A stretch of 16,084 nt of DNA from JAVVFH01 sp032250585. Lineage in GTDB: Bacteria > Pseudomonadota > Gammaproteobacteria > Xanthomonadales > SZUA-36. Positions 7,512 to 14,285 of the stretch are shown here, one piece after another. Below the pieces are notes generated by a model. That model saw nothing but the letters and a program-made list of their open reading frames with translations. It was not told the origin of the DNA and ran no database searches. Each line of letters begins with the position of its first letter. Position 1 is the stretch's first letter. The stretch lies in assembly GCA_032250585.1 (NCBI GenBank), contig JAVVFH010000056.1, positions 1 to 16,084 on the forward strand, in the 5' to 3' direction. The position numbers and the translations under genes are program-made.

Positions 7512-7883
7512 ATGGGCTGGTCAATATTGTACGTGCGTCTCGACATTGAACCGCGCTCGATCCAAATCGAAGGACCGAAGGCGGTCGCCCGGGTCAACGT
7601 GCGCGGCCGAACGGACGAGACGGATGAAGTGAATTCCTATCGCGCCTTTTTGCGCGAGGATTACATCATGCCGGACACGATCTGGAAATCGGAGGAAGTT
7701 CCGATCGGGCCGAACCGCGAGGTCGATGAAGTGCACGAGGTGGAAATCTGGTGCAACAGGTTCTGCAACGTTGTCGGGCCGCACGGCAGCACCCACGAAA
7801 GCAAGGCCGATATCTACGCGGTGGTGCAGGGCGGGGAGTTGGAGGGGCAGAGCGACCAGGTCGCGGTAAGCTGCTCGAAATAG
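7512..7883 (+). CDS. Uncharacterised 123-residue protein
   Basis: ATG 7512 is preceded by GGAGAG at 7501-7506, a good ribosome site at 5-base spacing, which decides this start over the longer open frame. I do not recognise the family. The protein has no signal peptide and no membrane segment. It is rich in Val, Ile, Asp and Glu in an alternating pattern that suggests a beta-rich soluble domain. It contains a KAVARVNVRGRTDETDEVNS stretch near residues 24-43, a VDEVHEVEIWCNRFCNVVG segment near 70-89 with two Cys three residues apart, and two His nearby (PHGSTHES). These four could bind a metal or form a redox pair, but there is no family evidence for that. It ends 44 bases before gabT and may share its transcript. 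Codon use looks like that of its neighbours. Confidence 0.7.
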   Translation: MGWSILYVRLDIEPRSIQIEGPKAVARVNVRGRTDETDEVNSYRAFLREDYIMPDTIWKSEEVPIGPNREVDEVHEVEIWCNRFCNVVGPHGSTHESKADIYAVVQGGELEGQSDQVAVSCSK

Positions 7884-7927
7884 GTAATCGTCAACGGCGC
7901 CGGAATCCGGCCAGGGAAAACACGCAT

Positions 7928-9202
7928 ATGAACAACCAGGACTGGCAGAAACGCAAGGAACTGGCCTTTGCGCGGGGCATGGGCAACATGTTTCCGATCT
8001 TCGTGGAGCGGGCCCGGAACGCCGAAGTCTGGGACATTGAAGGCAAACGCTATATTGATTTCGGCGCGGGGATCGCCGTGCTGAACACCGGCCACAGCCA
8101 TCCGGACATTGTGGCGGCAGTCAGGAAACAGCTCGATGCGTTCAGCCACACCTGCATCATGGTGACACCCTATACCTCGTCGGTGGAACTCGCCGAAAAG
8201 CTGGCTGCAGTCGTTCCAATCGACGATGCGAAGACGATGTTCGTATCGACCGGCGCCGAGGCGGTGGAGAACGCCATCAAAATAGCCCGGGTGGCGACCG
8301 GCCGGCCGGGGGTGGTCGCCTTCAGCGGGGCGTTTCACGGGCGAACCAACCTCTGCATGGGCCTGACGGGCAAGGTCGTACCCTACAAGAAAGGTTTCGG
8401 CCCATTCACGCCGGAAATCTACCATGTGCCGTTTCCGGCGCAATACCTGGGGATCGGTGCGGAAACGTCGCTGGCCGCGCTTGAGCAGCTGTTCAAGACC
8501 GACATCCAGGCCGACCAGGTGGCGGCCATCGTCATCGAGCCCGTGCAGGGCGAGGGCGGTTTTTACCCGGTGCCCGAGGGCTTTCTCGGCCAGCTGCGGT
8601 CGCTCTGCGACCGCTACGGCATCCTGCTGGTCGTGGATGAAATCCAGACCGGTTTTGGCCGCACCGGCCGCATGTTCGCGAGCGAGTACGCCGGCATCGA
8701 GCCGGACATCATGACGGTGGCCAAGGGTATCGCCGGCGGCTTTCCGCTCGCTGCGGTCATCGGCAAACGGGCCGTCATGGACGCGCCGGAGCCGGGCGGC
8801 CTGGGCGGCACCTATGCCGGTTCGCCACTCGGCTGCGCGGCTGGCCTGGCGGTGCTGGAAGTGATCGAGCGCGAATCCCTGTGCGATCGCGCCGTGGAGA
8901 TCGGCAACCGTTTGGTGGCGGCGCTGGGCCGCCTGCAGGCTGATTTTCCGGAGCACATCGGCGACGTGCGCGGCCTGGGTGCGATGGTGGCGATGGAGCT
9001 GGTCAGGGACGGCGATGTCAACCAGCCGGATCCGGAGCTCGCCAAAACATTGGTCGCGAAAGCCGCACAAAACGGCCTGATTTTGTTGTCCTGCGGCGTG
9101 CGCGGCAACGTAATCCGGATTTTGGTGCCCCTGACCATCGAGAGCAGAGAGCTCGTAGAAGGCCTGGCGCTGCTCCGGACCGCCTTCGAGAACTGCTTGT
9201 GA
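7928..9202 (+). CDS. gabT: 4-aminobutyrate aminotransferase
   Basis: 424 residues from ATG 7928, with AGGGAAAA upstream; length equals the family norm. A class-III PLP aminotransferase that moves the amino group of GABA to 2-oxoglutarate, giving succinate semialdehyde and glutamate in the cytoplasm. Landmarks: DFGAGIAVLNTGHSHPDIV near 43-61; FVSTGAEAVENAIKIAR near 105-121 (cofactor phosphate loop); SGAFHGRTN near 133-141; EPVQGEGGF near 205-213; VVDEIQTGFGRTG with Asp237 contacting the pyridine nitrogen; MTVAKGIAGG with Schiff-base Lys266; and GGTYAGSPLGCAA. The sequence agrees well with GabT, though related enzymes (5-aminovalerate or putrescine aminotransferases) share most motifs. The nearby diamine-forming decarboxylase would fit a polyamine-to-GABA theme, but the connecting oxidation enzymes are not in the window. 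Confidence 0.9.
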   Translation: MNNQDWQKRKELAFARGMGNMFPIFVERARNAEVWDIEGKRYIDFGAGIAVLNTGHSHPDIVAAVRKQLDAFSHTCIMVTPYTSSVELAEKLAAVVPIDDAKTMFVSTGAEAVENAIKIARVATGRPGVVAFSGAFHGRTNLCMGLTGKVVPYKKGFGPFTPEIYHVPFPAQYLGIGAETSLAALEQLFKTDIQADQVAAIVIEPVQGEGGFYPVPEGFLGQLRSLCDRYGILLVVDEIQTGFGRTGRMFASEYAGIEPDIMTVAKGIAGGFPLAAVIGKRAVMDAPEPGGLGGTYAGSPLGCAAGLAVLEVIERESLCDRAVEIGNRLVAALGRLQADFPEHIGDVRGLGAMVAMELVRDGDVNQPDPELAKTLVAKAAQNGLILLSCGVRGNVIRILVPLTIESRELVEGLALLRTAFENCL

Positions 9203-9236
9203 GCATCGCTCGATAGAATTTCCGGGCGAAGATTTG

Positions 9237-9357
9237 TATACTCGGGCATTAACGGCGGTCCGGCAGGGGTGAACTGTATGTCACCGGGCGACGTGAAAAA
9301 GGGGTGCCGGCACTCGCGGCTCCCGTAATTGGTTACTCGAAGCAAGGAGGCTTCATC
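9237..9357 (+). promoter_or_regulatory. Promoter -10 box and structured leader of the metalloprotease gene
   Basis: TATACT at 9237-9242 is a 5-of-6 -10 box; the best -35 at 17 bases (TAGAAT, 9214-9219) is poor. The implied leader of about 110 bases holds two possible hairpins: GGTGA/TCACC (9268-9272 with 9281-9285), and GGG-t-GCCG/CGGC-t-CCC (9302-9309 with 9317-9324). It ends in a strong AGGAGG (9345-9350), 7 bases from the ATG. I do not recognise a known riboswitch class in it. Confidence 0.35.
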
Positions 9358-12297
9358 ATGGTTTCTCATCTGCGGGCAGTCGTCCGGCGACTGCATCTCT
9401 TCCTCGTTCTGCTTTTCTTCGGCGCCGCCTGTTCCGGGGCCTTCGCCCAGTCCGCTGGCACCCCTGTCGAGGTCACGGGTGAAGCCAGCGTGGTGGTTTT
9501 CGATGATTTCCAGACCGGCCGGTCAGAAATCCGTTACTACATCGTCGACGAAAAAAGCCAGCGCGAGCGGCGCCTGTTTTTTGCGGGCGAAGCGCCGCCG
9601 GCGGTCCAGACCGGGAAAAAGATCAGGGTCCGGGGTCGCGGCCGTCCGGAAGAGGGTATCGATGTCGACAGCGTGGCGGAAATGGATGGCGCGGGCAGCG
9701 ATGCGGACGGCGACGAGGCCGCCGCCGCGCTGGCGCCGCCCGAGACGCGCAACATCCTGACCCTGTTGGTCGATTTCAGTGACGCCACCGTGGCGGGCGG
9801 CAATTACGGCACGGATGTGCCGGGTGTGCGCAACCGCATGTACAACGAAAGCAAGTCGGTCGCGGGCCTGTTTTTCAACGCCTCGCTGGGCACGCTCGGC
9901 TTCAATCCCAACGCGGATGGTGACGGCGTTCAGGACGTGTTTCACGTGGCCATCGACGACAGTTACCTGGGCGGCGATTCCAGCCAGTGCACCCCGTCGA
10001 CCTGGGTGAGCAAGGCCTCCACCGCCTGGCAGGACGCCAATCCCGACAAGGACATCGGCGTCTATCGTCATCGTCTGCTGATTGTGCCCAACTACTGGGA
10101 TTACGGTAACCGGCACTGCACCTGGGGCGGCGTGGCGCAGGTGGGCTGCGGTACCTGGTGCTGGGCGATCGGCGCGGATCCCGAAAGCATCATGCACGGC
10201 GTGATCGTGCACGAACTGGGACACAACCTCGGCTTCAATCACGCGCGCAGTGACGAGAACAACAATGGCTTCAATCCCGGCGAAAGCACCGACGTCGAGT
10301 ACGGCGACAACTCGGACATGATGGGCAGCAGCCGTAACTGGAAGAAATTCAATGCCCCGCACGCGGAGGACAAAGGCTGGATCGATCCCGTGGACTACGA
10401 GATTCGCGAGGTGCTCGCCGAGCCGGCCCCACAACAGTTCGACCTGCTGGCGCTGGACGACGAGGCCTGGGACTGGCCCGGCCTGCGTGCGCTCAAACTC
10501 GAGCGCAGCAGCAATACCGATTATTACGTGACCTTCCGGCGTGCTTCGGGCGACTACAACAGTCTGAACAGCATGTACCGCGACCGGATCAACATCTATT
10601 ACGGATTTGATAACAGCACCTACTCTTATTTCGTGGCTGCGCTGGCCGCGGGCGAAAGTTTTACGGACGCCAGTCAGGATCTCGTCATTACCGCGACCAG
10701 CCCGGTCACCGTGAACGAGGGCACGGCATCCACGGTGGCGATGGGCGTGGAAGTGTGCCTGCAGCCCTGTGTCGGGATTGAGGCGCCCTCGGATCTCAGC
10801 GCGGCCGCCGTGGCCACCGATGCCATTGACCTGACCTGGACCGACAACGCCTCCGACGAGGACGGCTTCGAGCTGCAGCGCTCAACGGACGGATCGAGCT
10901 GGGCCAGTCTCACGACGCTTACAAGCAATGAAACGCAATACACGGACAGCGGCCTGACCCCGGGCACCCTGTATTCCTACCGTGTCCGCGCGACATCAGC
11001 GGCCGGTGACTCGGCCTGGTCGAACGTGGCCAGCGCGCAGACCTTCGGTCTTCCGCCGACGGCCGATTTCACGATTCCGAGCCAATCGTACCTGGAGGTG
11101 AATTTTGCCGATGCCTCCACCGACAGCGACGGGGAAATCATCTCCTGGTCCTGGAATTTCGGCGACGGCAACACGTCGGCCGCGCAAAATCCGGAGCATA
11201 CGTACGCGGCCGCCGACAGCTACACCGTGACCCTGACGGTGACCGATAACGATGGTGACAGCGACAGCGTCAGCGCGACGGTGACGGTCGAGGCACCACC
11301 TCCCTATGCAGACTACGCAGCCATCGGCGAGCGTTCCGTCGCCGGCACGGTCAGCGGCAGTTATGCCTTGACGGCCGTGGACGACGGCAGCGCCCAGGTC
11401 ATCACCGAGCGCGAATCAGGCGGGCGCAAGAGCACGCGGCACAGCTATCTCGAGCATCAGTGGCAGTTCAACATCCCGGCCGGCGAATCCGCCACGGTGT
11501 TGGTAAACGCCTGGCAGTCCGAATCGGCAGACAACGACAGCTTTGATTTCGCCTGGTCGTCGAACGGCAGCGACTGGAGCCCCATGTTCAATATCGCCGC
11601 GACCGCGGATGACACACCCCTGTCGTTCGCATTGCCGTCCGGCGTCAGCGGCGATCTCTGGATCCGGGCCACCGACACCGACCGGCAGTCGGGCAACCGC
11701 ACGCTGGACAGCCTGTCCGTCGATTACCTGCAGATTCGCGTGGCCAATGGAACGCCGGAACCGCTGGCGGGTGACGCGCCGAGCGGGTTGACCGCGACTG
11801 CCGTTTCCGCTGACAGTATCGAGTTGAGCTGGACGGACAATACGTCCAATGAAGCCGGTTTTGCGATCGAGCGCTCCGAGGACGGACTCAGCTTCACGGA
11901 GGTGGCCACGACCGCGATGAACGGCGGCGCTTCCGCCGCGTACACCGACACCGGTCTGGCAGACGGGACGCAGTACAGCTACCGGGTGCGGGCCTTCAAG
12001 CGCGACGAAACCACCGCGTTTTCGAACGTGGCCTCGGCAACAACCGATCCGGCGCCCGCGATCAGCCTCGAGGTCACGGGCTACAAGGTCAAGGGTCAGC
12101 ATTATGCCGACCTGAACTGGTCGGGTGTGGCGGGCGACACCGTGGAGATCTATCGCGATGAGTCGGTTGTGGCCAGCACGTCGAACGACGGTGCCTATAC
12201 CGACGCCATCGGGAGCAAGGGCGGGGCCACCTACAGCTATCGGGTCTGCGAAGCGGGTAGCAGTGCCTGCTCGGAAACGTTGGTGGTTGTCTTCTGA
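9358..12297 (+). CDS. Secreted multidomain M11 (gametolysin-like) metalloprotease
   Basis: 979 residues from ATG 9358 with a strong AGGAGG. Signal peptide 1-30 (RR, hydrophobic core, cut after GAFA). Residues about 35-110 form a beta-rich pro-domain. The catalytic domain (about 130-400) has the metzincin zinc site HELGHNLGFNH (His285, Glu286, His289, His295) and the downstream EYGDNSDMMG with the Met-turn at 321-322, as in M11 gametolysin-type peptidases. Then follow an FN3 domain (476-562), a PKD domain (566-646, with SWNFGDGNTS), a beta-sandwich module (650-798) marked by ITERESGG and SFDFAWSS, a second FN3 (807-896), and a C-terminal FN3-like module (898-979) with VEIYRDES, NDGAYTD and YRVCEAGSSAC. 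I recall the last two module types from other secreted gammaproteobacterial hydrolases. Probably secreted through Sec and type II, degrading extracellular or cell-wall protein. It is a single-gene unit closed by the terminator at 12326. Confidence 0.9.
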   Translation: MVSHLRAVVRRLHLFLVLLFFGAACSGAFAQSAGTPVEVTGEASVVVFDDFQTGRSEIRYYIVDEKSQRERRLFFAGEAPPAVQTGKKIRVRGRGRPEEGIDVDSVAEMDGAGSDADGDEAAAALAPPETRNILTLLVDFSDATVAGGNYGTDVPGVRNRMYNESKSVAGLFFNASLGTLGFNPNADGDGVQDVFHVAIDDSYLGGDSSQCTPSTWVSKASTAWQDANPDKDIGVYRHRLLIVPNYWDYGNRHCTWGGVAQVGCGTWCWAIGADPESIMHGVIVHELGHNLGFNHARSDENNNGFNPGESTDVEYGDNSDMMGSSRNWKKFNAPHAEDKGWIDPVDYEIREVLAEPAPQQFDLLALDDEAWDWPGLRALKLERSSNTDYYVTFRRASGDYNSLNSMYRDRINIYYGFDNSTYSYFVAALAAGESFTDASQDLVITATSPVTVNEGTASTVAMGVEVCLQPCVGIEAPSDLSAAAVATDAIDLTWTDNASDEDGFELQRSTDGSSWASLTTLTSNETQYTDSGLTPGTLYSYRVRATSAAGDSAWSNVASAQTFGLPPTADFTIPSQSYLEVNFADASTDSDGEIISWSWNFGDGNTSAAQNPEHTYAAADSYTVTLTVTDNDGDSDSVSATVTVEAPPPYADYAAIGERSVAGTVSGSYALTAVDDGSAQVITERESGGRKSTRHSYLEHQWQFNIPAGESATVLVNAWQSESADNDSFDFAWSSNGSDWSPMFNIAATADDTPLSFALPSGVSGDLWIRATDTDRQSGNRTLDSLSVDYLQIRVANGTPEPLAGDAPSGLTATAVSADSIELSWTDNTSNEAGFAIERSEDGLSFTEVATTAMNGGASAAYTDTGLADGTQYSYRVRAFKRDETTAFSNVASATTDPAPAISLEVTGYKVKGQHYADLNWSGVAGDTVEIYRDESVVASTSNDGAYTDAIGSKGGATYSYRVCEAGSSACSETLVVVF

Positions 12298-12325
12298 GCC
12301 GGTTCTCACCGCTGGCAGGAATGAG

Positions 12326-12351
12326 AAAGCCGCGGACCATCGCGGCTTTTT
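12326..12351 (+). terminator. Rho-independent terminator after the metalloprotease
   Basis: AAAGCCGCG, loop GACCAT, CGCGGCTTT, then TT: a 9-bp perfect stem whose 3' arm runs into five Ts (12347-12351). It lies 29 bases after the stop codon. Confidence 0.9.
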
Positions 12352-12369
12352 CATTGCCGCTTGACTCAA

Positions 12370-12388
12370 GCCGGCGCAGCGCGCCGGC
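12370..12388 (+). other. GC-only hairpin between protease and hydrolase genes
   Basis: GCCGGCGC, loop AGC, GCGCCGGC: a perfect 8-bp stem with a 3-base loop. No T-run follows, so it is not a standard terminator. It lies 46 bases before the hydrolase ATG, where it could be a leader hairpin or a repeated intergenic palindrome. No second copy is seen in this window. Confidence 0.4.
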
Positions 12389-12433
12389 ATTCCTGTCACA
12401 CTGGTATCGAATCCATTCGCGCGGATAGCCCCC

Positions 12434-13525
12434 ATGATGTACCTGGTTCTGTTCATTCTGTTCGTACTGCTGCTCTGGCTGGGCAGCGCCCTGTTCATGC
12501 AAGGCGAGGACCTCAGCGCCTACGACCACGAGCCCGTCGATGACCACTCCCGTTCTTTTACCGCCCCGGCAGAGCCGGGTGAGGAACACCGGCAGGTCGT
12601 AAGCTTGATCGAGGACTTCGGGCTGCAGGCTTTGCGCCTTGGCCGGAAACAGCGGCTCGAATTCATACGCGGGTTCATGGACGACATGGGGCGCAAGAAG
12701 ACCCATGCCAGCGACTTCACCGCGGTCGACGCCGACGGCGTGCGTGGGGAGTGGGCGCTGGCACCGGGCGCGGATCCGCGCCGCCGCGTGCTGTACCTCC
12801 ACGGCGGGGCCTTTATCGCCGGCAGCCCGGCCAGCCACCGGACCATGAGCGACCGTTTCTCGGTCATCGCCAACGCGGCGGTGCTGGCGATCGACTACCG
12901 CTTGATGCCCGAACACCGGCGCCGGGACGGCATCATCGATTGCCGTGCCGCCTATACCTGGCTGCTCGACAACGGGCCCGACGGCGAGGGCGCGCCGGAC
13001 TTCCTGGCGGTTGCCGGGGATTCGGCGGGCGGCAACCTGGCGCTGTCGCTGGTCAAATGGGCGCGCGACGGACGGCTGCGCCTGCCGGACGCCGTGGTCG
13101 CGTTCTCGCCGACGGTGGATGCGACCTTCTCCAGCCCGAGCATCGTGCGCAATGTGCGAACCGACGTCATGCTGGGGCCCATGTTCTCCCATCTGCTCCG
13201 GATTCCAACCGCGGTCCGGCGCTGGGCCTACCTGCTGGAAAACCGTTACAACCCAGCCAGCCCGATCGTTTCGCCAGTGTTCGGTGATCTTTCCCGGCTT
13301 CCGCCGACGCTGATCCAGGTCAGCGAAGCGGAGATGCTTTACGATGACGCGCGGCGCTTCGTCAACAAGGCCCGCGCCGGCGGCTCACCCGCGGTGCTGC
13401 AAAGCTGGGGCGGTATGCTGCACGCCTGGCAGATATTCTACCCGGAGTTGCCCGAAGCCGGGCAGGCCTGGGAGGAAGTAGGGAGCTTTCTGGCGCGGGC
13501 AGAGGCGGACCCGGAGTCACTCTGA
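12434..13525 (+). CDS. Membrane-anchored HSL-family alpha/beta hydrolase (esterase)
   Basis: 363 residues; two ATGs in tandem (12434, 12437) without a clear ribosome site, so either may be used. An N-terminal hydrophobic segment (about residues 2-23, YLVLFILFVLLLWLGSALFM) should anchor the protein in the inner membrane, and no lipobox is present. The catalytic domain shows the hormone-sensitive-lipase oxyanion motif HGG (123-125, in LYLHGGAFIAGSP), the nucleophile elbow GDSAGG with Ser197, and His330 in GGMLHAW. The acid position aligns to Glu300 in SEAEMLYDDA, where many HSL enzymes have Asp; Glu is known in one HSL subgroup. Expected to hydrolyse short acyl esters; the natural substrate is unknown. 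It stands alone between a terminator and a convergent broken gene. Confidence 0.88.
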   Translation: MMYLVLFILFVLLLWLGSALFMQGEDLSAYDHEPVDDHSRSFTAPAEPGEEHRQVVSLIEDFGLQALRLGRKQRLEFIRGFMDDMGRKKTHASDFTAVDADGVRGEWALAPGADPRRRVLYLHGGAFIAGSPASHRTMSDRFSVIANAAVLAIDYRLMPEHRRRDGIIDCRAAYTWLLDNGPDGEGAPDFLAVAGDSAGGNLALSLVKWARDGRLRLPDAVVAFSPTVDATFSSPSIVRNVRTDVMLGPMFSHLLRIPTAVRRWAYLLENRYNPASPIVSPVFGDLSRLPPTLIQVSEAEMLYDDARRFVNKARAGGSPAVLQSWGGMLHAWQIFYPELPEAGQAWEEVGSFLARAEADPESL

Positions 13526-13537
13526 ACGGCATCGCGC

Positions 13538-14186
13538 TCACCATTTTTTAGCCGGCCGGTAATCGCGGCTCTTGCCGGCTTGGCGCGCGACCGCAATGCC
13601 CTGATTGGCGCCGGCCAAAATGCGCAGCTGGTAGGCGCTTTCGCGTGCGAGCGCGCGGCCGGAACCGTTGTTCCAGCTTTTCCGGTACAGGCGCTTGACC
13701 GCGGCGATCGCGTCGGGCGAACGTTGAAGCAACTGCTCCGCCAGGGCCTGGCCGGCGGCCAGCGGGTCGTCGTCCAGAGCGGTGACCAGGCCGATCGCCA
13801 GCGCTTCCGCGCCGCTGATTTCCGCGGCCGTCATCGCCAGGCGCATTGCCTGGTCGCGGCCCAGCAATTCGCGCAGCGCCAGAGTGCCACCCATGTCCGG
13901 CACTGACCTGTTGTGCCAGGTTGGCGCGCCATGGCAGCCATTTCCACAGCAGGCGCCGCATGCCTGCCCGGTCGCGCATCAGTGCGCCGACATCGAGGCC
14001 GCTGCAGAAATCGACGCCGGCACCGTGCACCAGCACCGCGCGCACGGTCTTTTCACGCCGCAGGCGCCGCTGGATGTCGACGATGGCTTCGAACAGGGGC
14101 AGGTCCAGGGCATTGTGTTTTTGCGGCCGGTCGAGGCGGACCCGGGCCACCCGACGGTCGATCTCCAGAGCAATGCGTTGCGACAT
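13538..14186 (-). pseudogene. Enoyl-CoA hydratase/isomerase gene with internal deletion and frameshift
   Basis: ATG 14186 has AGGAAA upstream and opens a normal crotonase N-terminus: MSQRIALEIDRRVARVRLDR, PQKHNALDLPLF, and the first oxyanion loop FCSGLDVGALM (about residues 60-70). The frame carries on to LLWKWLPWRANLAQQ (about 13908) and then becomes nonsense. Family sequence resumes in another frame at PDMGGTLALRELLGRD (from 13903 or just before) and runs through AEISGAEALAIGLVTAL to a normal C-terminus ending SRDYRPAKKW at 13538. By family comparison about 55-60 residues are missing at the junction. These include the second oxyanion glycines (GGG-type loop) and the catalytic Glu region, so neither piece can be active. 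The fatty-acid beta-oxidation or related acyl-CoA role has been lost. The remnant converges on the hydrolase, 12 bases apart. Confidence 0.88.
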
Positions 14187-14200
14187 TTCGCTTTCCTAAG

Positions 14201-14224
14201 TATCCTCGGGCACGCCTGAGGGTA
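14201..14224 (+). promoter_or_regulatory. 24-base near-perfect palindrome, candidate operator upstream of glgA
   Basis: TATCCTCGGGC-AC-GCCTGAGGGTA: 11-base arms around a 2-base centre, with symmetry broken only at two G/T positions. It lies between the divergent starts at 14186 and 14286 and just upstream of a -10-like TAAAAT (14245-14250), so a bound dimeric regulator could overlap the -35 region of glgA. Confidence 0.4.
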
Positions 14225-14244
14225 TGAAGTTCAGGCCGAAGCCG

Positions 14245-14250
14245 TAAAAT
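14245..14250 (+). promoter_or_regulatory. Candidate -10 box for glgA
   Basis: TAAAAT matches 5 of 6 consensus bases, 35 bases before the TTG start. No recognisable -35 is found at 16-18 bases upstream, where the palindrome ends instead; activator-dependent transcription would be consistent with this. Confidence 0.3.
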
Positions 14251-14285
14251 AACATCTTTCAGCAGCCACTCGCCGGAATCAGCCC

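Noticed and set aside
7814..9070. Long minus-strand open frame (418 codons) opposite gabT
   Set aside because: No recognisable motif, His/Arg/Gln-rich, fully antisense to a complete aminotransferase.
9249..9357. Cyclic-di-GMP (GEMM) or glycine riboswitch upstream of the protease
   Set aside because: The conserved core sequences of these classes are not present; only generic hairpins are seen.
9415..9435. Lipoprotein signal in the metalloprotease
   Set aside because: The residues before Cys25 are GAA; the -3 position is Gly rather than Leu/Val/Ile, and an AFA-type signal peptidase I site follows.
12370..12388. GC hairpin as a second terminator after the protease
   Set aside because: No T-run follows it; a proper terminator already lies at 12326-12351.
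13538..13903. C-terminal crotonase piece as a separate small gene
   Set aside because: It begins mid-domain at a deletion junction, lacks a ribosome site and any active site, and continues the upstream remnant in another frame.
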